Assembly (NCBI RefSeq): GCF_021654795.1
Contig: NZ_AP025344.1
Location: 558,001-622,000 of the forward strand
Direction of reading: 5' to 3'
Length of the DNA stretch: 64,000 nucleotides
Origin: Paenibacillus dendritiformis
GTDB taxonomy: Bacteria; Bacillota; Bacilli; Paenibacillales; Paenibacillaceae
The first letter of the stretch is position 1. The number at the start of each line of letters is the position of its first letter. The notes below the pieces were generated by a model. That model was not told the origin of the DNA. It saw only the letters and a list, made by a program, of their open reading frames with translations, and did not search any database. Both the position numbers and the translations under genes were made by a program. Shown piece by piece: positions 1 through 8,560 of this stretch.

Positions 1-82
1 GTGAAGTTATGTTCACGGGGGAGCCGCAGCGGCAGCCGCTGCACCGGACAACTCAACTTTGTAGAGATAGGGAGATGATTTG

Positions 83-1033
83 ATGCAGGCCAGACTAAAA
101 CTTCTAACCGCCATGATGATCTTAAGCGTTTCCGTTCTAATGCCGACAGGGAATATTTCCGCAGCCGGCGCGGAAGCAATGAACGCAACTAACCAATTCC
201 GATCATCCGCCTACCAAGCGGTACAGGTTGTGAATATCGAACAATCGGCGAGAAAAGTGATTCCCAATTATGTCCGTTGGATTCATAACGGACTGCATCC
301 CAGCGTGAGAGTGGACGTGCTGGACGTGAAGTTAATCAACGTGGAAGAACAAGGCGTTGTTCCGGACTTTAAGATTGAACTTGAGCTGGTGCAGAGAGGG
401 CCGGAGAAACTGATACAGACATTACAGCATGATGCCTTTAATCCGAGTTCCGACAAGGAACTGACGGTATCGCATAATTTTACGCATACCGTGTCCAACG
501 CTTCCACGCTGACGAAATCGATCACCCATAGCCATAAAGCCGGCGCTAAAGCGACTTTCAAAGTAAAAACCAGTTTTTTCGGAAATGAAGCAGAGGTTGG
601 GGGCGAGTTGTCGTATGAATATACGAATTCCAATCAAAGCGGGACGTCTGATGCCAAAACGGTAACTTTCTCCACCAACTCATCCGCATCGGCCAAATTG
701 CCGCCGATGTCCAAGGGGACTCTGATTTCCCATGTCTATGCATCCCCGGCTGTTTATAAAATAAAGAGCCAAAGCTATTTTACGGGAGATGTTCAATTCT
801 CTTATATTTTGTCCAATGATGCTCCGGGAGCCGTCCGGACGTTAACGGTTCCGATCCATGATTTATTTTTCCGGGGCGATGAAAGCAACGAGGTTGCGTA
901 TAAAGATAATTTGTGGGCCGGTGCGGTATGGGATGACATGGGCAGACCGACAAAAGCATTGATTTTTGAAGGTCTTTCTTTCTTGACATTAGACGAACAA
1001 TACCGAACGGAGACCTGCTTGAAAGATATTTAA
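83..1033 (+). CDS. Secreted ETX/MTX2-family (aerolysin-fold) beta-pore-forming toxin
   Basis: The protein has about 316 residues. Residues 1-32 form a signal peptide (basic start, hydrophobic stretch, then AGAEA), so the product is exported. The body is rich in Ser, Thr and beta-strand patterns. The middle part (about 130-220) has long alternating Thr/Ser/Val runs such as TVTFSTNSSASAKLPP, typical of the membrane-inserting hairpin of the epsilon toxin/Mtx2/Mtx3 family. These proteins oligomerise on target membranes and form a beta-barrel pore; several kill insects. The length fits the family. I chose the ATG at 83, with GGAG 8 bases upstream, over the TTG at 80. The gene stands alone, with a strong hairpin downstream. 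The family call is by pattern recognition; target specificity cannot be read from the sequence. Confidence 0.8.
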   Translation: MQARLKLLTAMMILSVSVLMPTGNISAAGAEAMNATNQFRSSAYQAVQVVNIEQSARKVIPNYVRWIHNGLHPSVRVDVLDVKLINVEEQGVVPDFKIELELVQRGPEKLIQTLQHDAFNPSSDKELTVSHNFTHTVSNASTLTKSITHSHKAGAKATFKVKTSFFGNEAEVGGELSYEYTNSNQSGTSDAKTVTFSTNSSASAKLPPMSKGTLISHVYASPAVYKIKSQSYFTGDVQFSYILSNDAPGAVRTLTVPIHDLFFRGDESNEVAYKDNLWAGAVWDDMGRPTKALIFEGLSFLTLDEQYRTETCLKDI

Positions 1034-1073
1034 CAGGTTTTGATGTGAAGCGGAATAAGATAGCTTGATCGCG

Positions 1074-1109
1074 CAATGGCCGCCCGGCGAAGAGTCCGGG
1101 CGGCCATTG
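1074..1109. other. Perfect 14-bp-stem hairpin downstream of the toxin gene
   Basis: The arms 1074-1087 and 1096-1109 are perfectly complementary (14 bp, mostly G/C) around an 8-base loop. The hairpin begins about 40 bases after the toxin stop codon. No T-tract follows on either strand, so it is not a textbook intrinsic terminator. It could still stabilise the 3' end of the toxin mRNA or act with Rho. Confidence 0.6.
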
Positions 1110-1273
1110 GCGTCCCGGTGGGGAAGCTGCCGGAATCAGGAACGAAATCCAAGCTTACGCATCCAATATGAGGGCCTTTTGCGGTATGATTATAAAGAAT
1201 CTTTTAAAATAAGAAGCCGTTCGTGCAAGAACGATATACTTACGGTAAAGCAAGAAGGCAAGGAGAGATGGAT

Positions 1274-1978
1274 ATGCCAGCGCACCTGCTGCTTGTTGAA
1301 GATGATAAAGAGATCGCGCGCATCGTTCAGGATCATTTGCGCAGACAAGGCTATAAAATAACGTGGTCCTCCACCGGGGCGGAAGGGTGGGAGGACTTCC
1401 ATACCGGTTCGTTCGATCTGATCCTGGTCGATCTGATGCTGCCGGAGATGGACGGCTATACGCTATGCCGCAATATCCGCCTCAGCAGCAATGTGCCGCT
1501 GCTTATCATTAGCGCCCGCCAGGAGGATGAGAGCAAGGTGCGGGGATTGGAGCTGGGAGCGGACGATTATATTACGAAGCCGTTCAGCTTGTCCGAGCTG
1601 TCGGCCCGCATCAGCTCGCATCTGCGGCGGTTCCGCCGCTACTCGAGCGAAGGGGAGCTGCCCCGCCTCAAAAAGTATGAGGGCGGTCTCGTCATCGACG
1701 AGGATCGCCAGCTCGTCACGCTGGAGGAGGAGCCGATTTCGCTGACGGCGAAGGAATGGGCATTGCTTCAGCTGCTGGCTCAGCATCCGCAGCGCGCCTT
1801 TTCCAAGAAGGAATTGTACGAGCAGGTGTGGCATCAGGTCAATATCGAGGGCAACAACACGGTGTCGGTTCACGTCAAGAGCCTCCGCACGAAGCTGGGC
1901 GAGGATATTCGCGATCCGCGGTATATTCAGACGGTATGGGGAACCGGGTACCGCTTCATCGGTGAAATGCTGCCATGA
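1274..1978 (+). CDS. OmpR/PhoB-family response regulator
   Basis: The product has about 234 residues. The N-terminal receiver domain (1-120) shows the acidic pair E9-D10-D11, the phospho-acceptor D53 in LVDLMLPEMDG, S80, and K102 in ITKPF. The C-terminal winged helix (about 135-232) contains SLTAKEWALLQLLAQHP and ends VWGTGYRF, the usual OmpR DNA-binding signature. It should be a phosphorylation-controlled transcription factor. The ATG at 1274 has AGGAG 8 bases upstream; in-frame starts at 1223 (GTG) and 1268 are placed less well. The stop overlaps the start of the histidine kinase gene by four bases (ATGA), which implies translational coupling. The likely targets are the kinase operon itself and perhaps the envelope genes that follow. 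Confidence 0.92.
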   Translation: MPAHLLLVEDDKEIARIVQDHLRRQGYKITWSSTGAEGWEDFHTGSFDLILVDLMLPEMDGYTLCRNIRLSSNVPLLIISARQEDESKVRGLELGADDYITKPFSLSELSARISSHLRRFRRYSSEGELPRLKKYEGGLVIDEDRQLVTLEEEPISLTAKEWALLQLLAQHPQRAFSKKELYEQVWHQVNIEGNNTVSVHVKSLRTKLGEDIRDPRYIQTVWGTGYRFIGEMLP

Positions 1979-3432
1979 AGATCAAGCATTGGCTTATGCT
2001 GTGCTTCCTCGTCGCCATGCTGCTCCCGGTCTTGGCCGGATATGTGTTCTATCAGCTTATTCATACTTATGACGAACGTCAGGAACTGAAGGAGTATATC
2101 GAAATGACCGGCCTCCTGGCCGAGATCGAGCCGATGCTGCAGGATGTGTCGCTGTACCGGGTGCAGCCGGACGAACGGTTCGCCGCGCTGCAGCGGGAGG
2201 CGAGCGATTCGCTCAAGATTACGCTCTACCGGGCAGACGGCGTCACCGTGTTTTCATCGATGGCGGACAGTCTGACGCCGAAGCTGTACCGGGTCCGGCC
2301 GGAGGTGCTGTACGAGCATTTGTATGAGATGCGCAAATCCCATCGGGCCTACACGCTCAAGAAGCCGGTATTCGAGCAGGAGAACCTGGCCGGATTCTAC
2401 GAGATTACGATCGTCCGCGATCAATGGCTGGAGGCGTTCCAGAACCGGACGCTGATCGTGGCCGGCGGCTGGGTGCTGTTCTTCCTCCTGCTGTATGCGG
2501 CCGCGATCTTCGCTCTCCACCGCAAGCTGATTCGTCCGATGCAGGGGCTCATGAGGCAGATGGCCGCCTTCGCGAACGGCGAGTCCGTGCCGAATCCGGT
2601 CCATCGGGCGAAGGATGAGGTGGGAGAGCTTATCGGCCGTTTCCAAGAGATGCGCGCCCAGATCGAGTGCGCCCGCGAGCATCTTGCGGAAGAGCAGCGT
2701 GAACGGGAGTATATGGTCGCCGCGCTGTCCCATGATCTGAAGACGCCGCTGACCTCGCTTCATGCCTATGCCGAGGCCTTGCAGCAGGAAGGGGAGCTGT
2801 CGGAGGAGGAGAAAAGCGACTATTATGCCGTTCTCTTCGACAAGATTGCGCATATGCGGCGCATGCTGGACAATCTGACGATGTATACGGCGCTGAAATC
2901 GTCGGAGAAGCTGGAGGAGCGGGTCGAGGTCGACGGGGATGAGCTGTTCGAGATGCTTTTCTCGGGCTATGACGGACTGTGCGCTCATCGCGGGATCCGG
3001 CTCGTGACCGACTGCGCCGTCTCGGGCTCTTACTATATGAACGCCCAGCAAATGATTCGGCTGGTCGATAATCTGATGGGCAATGCCATCCGCTATACGG
3101 ACGGCGGACGCTCGATCTGGCTTGGAGCCTGCTCGCCGTCTCAGCCGCTGCCGGACTGGATTTTTCCGACGATCGTGGACGAGGTGCAGGCTTGGCGGGG
3201 GGAACGCCTGATTCTGCTCGTGCAGAATCAAGGGGCGGCCATTCCGGCCGAACAGCTGGAACGGCTGTTCACCCCCTTCTATCAGCCGGATTCCTCCCGG
3301 ACGAAGGCGCATGCCGGCAGCTCGGGGCTGGGGCTGAGCATCGCGAAGATGATCGTGGAGAAGCATGACGGAGATATTCGGATATGGTCAGAGGCATCGT
3401 TCGGCACGCTTGTGGCTTGCCGGTTCCGATAA
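1975..3432 (+). CDS. Membrane sensor histidine kinase, partner of the upstream regulator
   Basis: This 485-residue protein has a first membrane helix at about 6-26, an extracytoplasmic sensor segment to about 155, and a second helix at about 157-180 (LFFLLLYAAAIFAL). A HAMP linker follows (about 180-235). The HisKA domain carries the phosphorylatable H253 in ALSHDLKTPL. The HATPase_c domain has an N-box (N370 in NLMGNAIRYTDGG) and a G-box SSGLGLSIAKMIVEKHDG. It senses an unknown envelope signal and phosphorylates the regulator at 1274-1978. The genes overlap by four bases. The lipoprotein gene 16 bases downstream may be part of the same transcript and possibly part of the stimulus pathway. 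Confidence 0.93.
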   Translation: MKIKHWLMLCFLVAMLLPVLAGYVFYQLIHTYDERQELKEYIEMTGLLAEIEPMLQDVSLYRVQPDERFAALQREASDSLKITLYRADGVTVFSSMADSLTPKLYRVRPEVLYEHLYEMRKSHRAYTLKKPVFEQENLAGFYEITIVRDQWLEAFQNRTLIVAGGWVLFFLLLYAAAIFALHRKLIRPMQGLMRQMAAFANGESVPNPVHRAKDEVGELIGRFQEMRAQIECAREHLAEEQREREYMVAALSHDLKTPLTSLHAYAEALQQEGELSEEEKSDYYAVLFDKIAHMRRMLDNLTMYTALKSSEKLEERVEVDGDELFEMLFSGYDGLCAHRGIRLVTDCAVSGSYYMNAQQMIRLVDNLMGNAIRYTDGGRSIWLGACSPSQPLPDWIFPTIVDEVQAWRGERLILLVQNQGAAIPAEQLERLFTPFYQPDSSRTKAHAGSSGLGLSIAKMIVEKHDGDIRIWSEASFGTLVACRFR

Positions 3433-3447
3433 TGAGGAGGTTCCGTG

Positions 3448-4512
3448 ATGAGGATAATTCGCGCCGGATTATGCATATTGCTCGTCTGCAGCTTCCTGGC
3501 GAGCGGGTGTAGGAGCAATCTGGGGTTCAATCTGTCGGGAGAGCAGATTGTGGACAAGGTGCTGGAGAACGGGAAGGAATCATTCTCCTATTATGGGGAG
3601 AGCCTGAACATCACCTATGAGAACGGGAAGCAAAAAGACAGCTACCTGATGAAGGAATGGCTGGATGGCGAGACCGATCGGATGCGCCTCGAGGTGTCGT
3701 CGGCGAAGGACAGCACCGTTACGGTGAACGACGGGCATCAGTTCATCGTATGGGATCAGACGGGAGGGGAAGCCTTCCGCATGTCGGTGCGGGGTGACAG
3801 CCCGCCGCTGACGCAGCGGGAGCAGATGAAGCAGATGCTGGAAAAGCTGCAAGCCACCCATGATTTCGAGACAGTGGGCGAAGAGAAGGTCGGCGAGTGG
3901 AACACGGTTCATTTCAAGGCGGTCTCGAAAAAGAAGGATGATCTGTTCCAGCGGATGGAGCTGTGGATTGACCCGAAGACATGGATGATGCTGAGAAGCG
4001 TGTTCGAAAGCGGGCCGATCCGTTCGGAGTCGACCTATACGAAGCTGGATTTGTCTCCGAAATTCGACGAGGACACGTTCAAGTTGGAAATCCCGAAAGG
4101 CATCCCCGTGCTTGATCTGGATCCGGCGATGGAGACGAGGAAGGTGACGCTGGAGGAGGCGGAGACGGCGCTTGGCCGCACCTTCCTCCAGTGGCGGGCG
4201 GACGGTGTGAAGCTGATGGAAATCAAGATGTATGACCTTCAAAAAGACTTCGATCGGACGGAGATCGCGCTGAATTATTGGAAGGACGATAAGCCGTATC
4301 TGACGCTTAGCGTCTCTTCGGCTCCGGAAGGAGCGAGCATGGAATCGGATTACGGGGTGGAGAAGGTCGAGGCTCGCGGCCAGACGGCGATATACGACGA
4401 CTCCCTCCATTCGCTCTGGTGGGATGAGGATGGCCTGCGGTACACCATCATGCCGGAGTTGGATTCCATGACGAAGGAACAGGTGCTGTCGATTGCCGGG
4501 CAGCTCCGATGA
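3448..4512 (+). CDS. Lipoprotein, LolA-like/outer-membrane-lipoprotein-sorting fold
   Basis: The protein has about 354 residues. It begins with a lipoprotein signal ending in lipobox LASG-C21, so it should be anchored to the outer face of the cytoplasmic membrane. The body (about 30-230) resembles the LolA/LppX-like half-barrel seen in Bacillales lipoproteins, with repeated beta patterns such as WNTVHFKAV and LWIDPKTWMMLRS. The rest (about 240-354) looks like a second small domain. Hydrophobic-ligand binding is a property of the fold, not something shown here. The ATG at 3448 has GAGGAGG 7 bases upstream and is preferred over the GTG at 3445. It lies 15 bases behind the histidine kinase gene and probably shares its operon. 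Confidence 0.65.
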   Translation: MRIIRAGLCILLVCSFLASGCRSNLGFNLSGEQIVDKVLENGKESFSYYGESLNITYENGKQKDSYLMKEWLDGETDRMRLEVSSAKDSTVTVNDGHQFIVWDQTGGEAFRMSVRGDSPPLTQREQMKQMLEKLQATHDFETVGEEKVGEWNTVHFKAVSKKKDDLFQRMELWIDPKTWMMLRSVFESGPIRSESTYTKLDLSPKFDEDTFKLEIPKGIPVLDLDPAMETRKVTLEEAETALGRTFLQWRADGVKLMEIKMYDLQKDFDRTEIALNYWKDDKPYLTLSVSSAPEGASMESDYGVEKVEARGQTAIYDDSLHSLWWDEDGLRYTIMPELDSMTKEQVLSIAGQLR

Positions 4513-4544
4513 TGAGATGACAGGCTTGGATAAGGAGGGGGATT

Positions 4545-5021
4545 ATGAACGAGGCACCGACCAGACGGCTGCATCCGGACTTCATGAAGGCGGCCCGCAT
4601 TCGCGCATGCGCGGCCCATGTTATTCTCTTCGCGGCGGTCGTCGCCTACGCCATCGCGGCTCATATTCAGGGATGGGTGAAGTATCCGGGCTGGATTGCT
4701 TTCGTTCTCTTTTTGGCGACGGGCACATGGTATATTTTCCTCTCGCCCGTGCTGACTTACCGTTATTTTAGCTATGATGTTCGAGAAGAGGAAGTGGAGA
4801 TTCATTCGGGCATCTTTTTCCGGAAATATGTGCTCGTGCCGATGACCCGCGTGCAGCATGTCGAGAAGGCGAGCGGCCCCGTGCTGCGGAAGTTCGATCT
4901 GGCCCGGATCTCCATCGTGACCGCGGCCACGACCCATGAGATTCAAGGGTTGAAATCGGCGGACGCCGAAGCGTTGAAGCAGCGCATCGCCGTCCTCGCC
5001 AGGGTGGAAGACGATGAATAG
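4545..5021 (+). CDS. bPH2-domain membrane protein, YdbS-like
   Basis: The protein has 158 residues. Two membrane helices (about 20-42 and 48-70) are followed by a bacterial PH domain (bPH2), recognised by RYFSYDVREEEVEIHSG, then a strand carrying VPMTRVQHVE and DLARISIVTAATTHEI. YdbS and YdbT of Bacillus subtilis are a known pair of such proteins; they affect sensitivity to some antimicrobial peptides. The start at 4545 has AAGGAGGGGG upstream. Its end overlaps the next gene by 8 bases, as expected for a co-translated partner. The molecular role is not established. Confidence 0.82.
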   Translation: MNEAPTRRLHPDFMKAARIRACAAHVILFAAVVAYAIAAHIQGWVKYPGWIAFVLFLATGTWYIFLSPVLTYRYFSYDVREEEVEIHSGIFFRKYVLVPMTRVQHVEKASGPVLRKFDLARISIVTAATTHEIQGLKSADAEALKQRIAVLARVEDDE

Positions 5022-6480
5022 GGGGCAGGAGAATCGCCTTCATCCGTTGTTCATCGTATTCTCGTTGGTTAAAACACTGAGGAATCTATGGCCGCTGCTG
5101 CTGATCTTGTTCTTCAAAGGGGCTCAGCAGCCGCAGCGTTATCTTGTCATTGGAGGGGCCGCCTTGCTGGTGTTCCTCGCGGCGGACATCATCAAGTGGC
5201 GGCGGTTCCGCTATCAGGTGGAAGCCGATAAGCTTCTGATCCGCCAGGGGCTGTTCTTCCGGGATGAGAAGACGATCTATTACAGCCGGATTCATTCGGT
5301 GCAGGTGGAGCAGCCTCTGCTGCAGCGCCTCTTCGGTATGGCGCAGCTGAAGATTGAGACGCCGGGCGGAAGCGGCGAGTCGGACGGCGTCCTCCCCGCG
5401 CTGTCGCAGGAGAGGGCGGAGGAGCTGCGCAGCCTGCTCATGCAGCGCAGCCAGGGGCGCGAATGGCCGGAGGACGCCGCGGCGGACGGCAGCGATGCCG
5501 GGTGCCGGCCGGAAGCGGAGGGCGTCCGGGCGCTTCCCCTCGTCCGCATGCCGGCAGGCCAACTGTTCGTCGGCGCGCTTAGCACGGTGAATCCCGGGCT
5601 GGTGCTGGCGTTCTTCGCCGGGCTGTTCTCGTTCGCCGATGACATTGTGAAGCGGATTGTGCCGAAGCGAATCTCGGACCAACTGCTCCATGCCATCGAA
5701 TCGAGCGTGTCCGGGCCGGTGTCGCTCGCGATCATGGGCGCCGGGGCGCTGCTTGGCGCCTGGCTGCTGTCCTCCTTGCTCTATATCGTCAAGTATTACG
5801 GGTTCACGGCGGAGGAGCGGGACGGGAGCATCGTCATCACCTACGGGTTGTTCGAGAAAAAGATGAATGCCATCAAGCCGGAGCGCGTCCAGGCCATCGT
5901 CGTGAAGGAGGGACTGCTCCGCCAAGCGCTGGGCTATGCCGAGATCGAGGTCCGCGTCGTCTCGTCGGACATGGACGCATCGCTGATGCTGCATCCGTAC
6001 GTCCCGGTCCGCGACATTCCGCAGCTGCTGTCGCGCTGCCTGCCGGGCTTCGAGCTCGGTTCGGTGCAGCATGGCGCGCCGCGTCGGGCCTGGTGGTATT
6101 ATATCCGCTACCGCCTGCTGTTCCTCGCGCTTGCCTTCATTGGCGTATACTGGTTCCTGGGGGCCTGGGCCTATTGGGTGCTGGCGCTGCTGCCTCCGCT
6201 GCTGCTCACCGGCTGGCTGGGCTTCCGCGATGCCGGCGTCGGGCTGCGGGATCGGCAGTTCATTGTGCGGAACCGGATTATCGCGCGCAAGACCTGCTAT
6301 GTGCTGCGCCCGCAAATTGTCGCCTTGCAGATGGGGCGGACGTATTTTCAGGAGACGAAGCGTCTGATGTCGCTCAAGGCTCATCTGCTGAACGGCAATG
6401 ATTTCTCGGTTTCCTGTCTGGATGAACAGGATGTGCAAGAGATTTGGGCGTGGTATCAGCGCAGAAAGAGAAGAAGTTAG
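5014..6480 (+). CDS. Multi-bPH2-domain membrane protein, YdbT-like
   Basis: This 488-residue protein has repeated units of paired membrane helices followed by bPH2 domains: one at about 10-150 (RRFRYQVEADKLLIRQG, YYSRIHSVQVEQPLLQRLFG), one at about 180-345 (TAEERDGSIVITYGLFEKK, ERVQAIVVKEGLLRQALG), and a third with helices near 360-405 and a final domain to 488. Three bPH2 domains is the usual YdbT architecture. It overlaps the YdbS-like gene by 8 bases and both end at a clear intrinsic terminator. With the two-component system and lipoprotein upstream, this forms a five-gene envelope locus; the shared function is inferred from context only. Confidence 0.82.
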   Translation: MNRGQENRLHPLFIVFSLVKTLRNLWPLLLILFFKGAQQPQRYLVIGGAALLVFLAADIIKWRRFRYQVEADKLLIRQGLFFRDEKTIYYSRIHSVQVEQPLLQRLFGMAQLKIETPGGSGESDGVLPALSQERAEELRSLLMQRSQGREWPEDAAADGSDAGCRPEAEGVRALPLVRMPAGQLFVGALSTVNPGLVLAFFAGLFSFADDIVKRIVPKRISDQLLHAIESSVSGPVSLAIMGAGALLGAWLLSSLLYIVKYYGFTAEERDGSIVITYGLFEKKMNAIKPERVQAIVVKEGLLRQALGYAEIEVRVVSSDMDASLMLHPYVPVRDIPQLLSRCLPGFELGSVQHGAPRRAWWYYIRYRLLFLALAFIGVYWFLGAWAYWVLALLPPLLLTGWLGFRDAGVGLRDRQFIVRNRIIARKTCYVLRPQIVALQMGRTYFQETKRLMSLKAHLLNGNDFSVSCLDEQDVQEIWAWYQRRKRRS

Positions 6481-6502
6481 GAGGGCGGTCGCCGCTCTTC
6501 AG

Positions 6503-6547
6503 AGACCGGGCGGTTCAAGGATGCGTCCGGTCTTTTTGCCGTGGCGC
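6503..6547 (+). terminator. Intrinsic terminator after the envelope/PH-domain operon
   Basis: AGACCGG (6503-6509) pairs with CCGGTCT (6537-6543), and the 3' arm runs into five T residues (6543-6547). It lies 23 bases after the YdbT-like stop codon. Confidence 0.75.
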
Positions 6548-6686
6548 TTGTCACTTTTGTTCGCGCTCATGTTGGTGCTCCCAATACGCAGGAAAAGTGT
6601 GGTAGATTGATAGATAGAGTGCGGTGAAGTAATGGCAGGATTGCATGGGTGGCATCTCATCCTATTTTCAAAGGAGTGCGTTGAGC

Positions 6687-7565
6687 ATGGATAGCAAGCT
6701 TGGGGGCAAGATCGGTGAGGGCGGATGCTCTGAGGTGTTCGCGTGGGAGGACGGCAGCAAACTCGTCAAGGTAGCCAAGGCGAATACGGACATGGAAGCG
6801 ATGAGACGGGAATTTCACAATAACCGGATGGCATGGGAGCATGGGCTTCCCGTGGCCCGGCCTTATGAGCTGGTAGAGATCGGCGGCCGCCCCGGCATCG
6901 TGTGTGAGCGGATCTATGGGGAATCGATTATGGAGCGCTTTGTGAAGAAGGCGCTGAAGCCAACTCAGCCAGCGGGAAAAATCGGCATTCCTGACGGGGA
7001 AGATATCCGTCTCACTGCCCGCGCATTATATGAAATACACCAAGCGGCTATCCAGCTGCCATCCTCCCAGAGAAGCACGATGATATACTCCATTCAAAGT
7101 GTTGATTATTTAACTTTGGCTGAGAAAGAGGCGGTTATCGCGATCTTGGATGCGCTACCTCTCAAGCAGCAATTATGTCATGGCGATCCGAATCCGAACA
7201 ATATGTTCATTCGTGAGGATGGCCAAGTTGCGGTTATCGATTGGATGAACGCGTCGATCGGGAATCCGGAGGCCGACCTGGCCGAATATATGATAATGAT
7301 CAGGTATGCGGTCCTGCCATCTGAGCTACCCGGCAGCATCTCGGAATTTTTGGATCCGATGAGAGAAGCGATTATCGATATCTTTATGGATGAGTATACG
7401 AAGTTATCGGGAATGACCTATGAAGAAGTATATCCATGGCTTGTGCCTGTTGCTGCACGAAAGTTATCTGCGGATGCCATTTCGGAAGAAGAGAAGAGCC
7501 TATTAGTTCAGGAGATTCGAAGAAGCTTGAGGGAGACGCAGGGGGGAGGCACTAGTCAATGCTAG
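6687..7565 (+). CDS. APH-family small-molecule kinase (phosphotransferase fold)
   Basis: The protein has about 292 residues and a protein-kinase-like fold. The N-lobe starts with a glycine-rich GGKIGEGGCSEVFAW segment and a lysine in KLVKVAK. The catalytic loop is LCHGDPNPNN (the Brenner motif HxDxxxxN) and the metal-binding motif is VIDWMNAS. Such proteins phosphorylate aminoglycosides, choline, homoserine or unknown small molecules; the substrate cannot be read here and antibiotic resistance should not be assumed. The ATG at 6687 has GGAG 10 bases upstream and is preferred over the ATG at 6645. The gene overlaps the following NUDIX gene by 7 bases, so the two are translationally linked. Confidence 0.78.
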   Translation: MDSKLGGKIGEGGCSEVFAWEDGSKLVKVAKANTDMEAMRREFHNNRMAWEHGLPVARPYELVEIGGRPGIVCERIYGESIMERFVKKALKPTQPAGKIGIPDGEDIRLTARALYEIHQAAIQLPSSQRSTMIYSIQSVDYLTLAEKEAVIAILDALPLKQQLCHGDPNPNNMFIREDGQVAVIDWMNASIGNPEADLAEYMIMIRYAVLPSELPGSISEFLDPMREAIIDIFMDEYTKLSGMTYEEVYPWLVPVAARKLSADAISEEEKSLLVQEIRRSLRETQGGGTSQC

Positions 7566-8020
7566 AGTATATCAAAAGGATGCGGAGCCGTATTGGCCAC
7601 GACCCGTTGCTGTTATGCGGCGCAAGCATTATATTGTATAACGCGTCGCGGCAAGTGCTGATGCTCAACCGATCGGATAACGGACGCTGGTGTTTCCCGG
7701 GCGGGGCCATTGAACTGGGCGAGACCACGGAGGAAGCGGTGCGGAGAGAACTGCTGGAGGAGACCGGGCTTACGGTCGGGGAGCTTCGTCTTTTCGGAGT
7801 GTTTTCGGGAGAAGAGCTCCATTATGTCTATCCGAATGGGGACGAGGTGTATATTGTCGATGTCGTTTATACAAGTAATCAATTTAGGGGAGAATTAACG
7901 ATTGATGAAGAAAGCCGGGCGTATCAATTTTTTGCTATTAACGATCTCCCGGCCGAGATTAGCCCGCCGGTCGCGCCTATCGTGGCAGAGTTGAAGCGAA
8001 GACATGGCCTAACCGTCTGA
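7559..8020 (+). CDS. NUDIX hydrolase
   Basis: The protein has 153 residues with a complete Nudix box: GGAIELGETTEEAVRREL followed by LEETGL, matching GX5EX7REUXEEXGU. The box lies at about 49-71. Nudix enzymes cleave nucleoside diphosphates linked to another group, using Mg2+ bound by the REUXEE glutamates. The exact substrate is unknown. GGGGAGG lies about 10 bases before the ATG. It overlaps the kinase gene by 7 bases, a sign of co-expression. Confidence 0.9.
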   Translation: MLEYIKRMRSRIGHDPLLLCGASIILYNASRQVLMLNRSDNGRWCFPGGAIELGETTEEAVRRELLEETGLTVGELRLFGVFSGEELHYVYPNGDEVYIVDVVYTSNQFRGELTIDEESRAYQFFAINDLPAEISPPVAPIVAELKRRHGLTV

Positions 8021-8130
8021 ACGGGCCGAAGTTGGAAACGTGTCCGAGCGATTCTGGGAGGAGTTATAGCGGCGAATAGATCTGAGTAACTTTTCTCAAC
8101 GGCATCATTTTTATTTGTGGAGGGAACAAC

Positions 8131-8502
8131 ATGGAAGTTTTTGCAGACTATCTAGCGCAGATTGATAACCCGCAGCATCAGGCGCGAACGGAAGAGGTTT
8201 TGGCTTGGATAACGAGGCGATTTCCAAATTTGATGCCCAAAATTGCGTGGAATCAGCCTATGTTTACCGATCACGGCACATTTATTATTGGCTTTAGCGT
8301 AGCCAGACACCATTTGGCTGTTGCCCCCGAAAGGGCAGGGATTATTCATTTTTCTGATGAAATTGTGCAGGCGGGCTATGATCACACCAAGCAGTTGGTA
8401 CGTATCCCGTGGGATAGTCCGGTTGATTTCTCATTGCTTGAGAAAATGATCGAGTTTAACATTCTGGATAAGGCAGATTGTTCAACTTTTTGGCGAAAAT
8501 AA
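8131..8502 (+). CDS. DUF1801-family protein (YdhG/Fra-like, putative iron chaperone fold)
   Basis: The protein has 123 residues. It has the compact DUF1801 pattern: an N-terminal helix with VFADYLAQI, the central WNQPMFTDHGTFIIGFSVARHHLAV, and the C-terminal TKQLVRIPWDSPVDFSLLEKMI. Members of this family include the frataxin-like iron chaperone Fra of Bacillus subtilis; other members have no known role. A GGAGGG ribosome-binding site precedes the ATG. It appears monocistronic and converges on the peptide-transporter operon. Confidence 0.75.
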   Translation: MEVFADYLAQIDNPQHQARTEEVLAWITRRFPNLMPKIAWNQPMFTDHGTFIIGFSVARHHLAVAPERAGIIHFSDEIVQAGYDHTKQLVRIPWDSPVDFSLLEKMIEFNILDKADCSTFWRK

Positions 8503-8509
8503 GTTCAAA

Positions 8510-8528
8510 AGCCAGCCTTGTTTTGGCT
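8510..8528. terminator. Weak bidirectional terminator candidate between convergent genes
   Basis: AGCCA (8510-8514) pairs with TGGCT (8524-8528) between the DUF1801 stop and the dppC-like stop. The stem is short. A four-T run follows on the minus strand (complement of 8507-8510). It is a candidate only. Confidence 0.35.
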
Positions 8529-8560
8529 GACTCGCTGCAATGCTGTTTTATGACTATGCT

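Noticed and set aside
2254..3366. Long minus-strand reading frame opposite the histidine kinase gene
   Set aside because: It is the shadow of a gene with high third-position G/C. The plus-strand product carries all the conserved kinase motifs.
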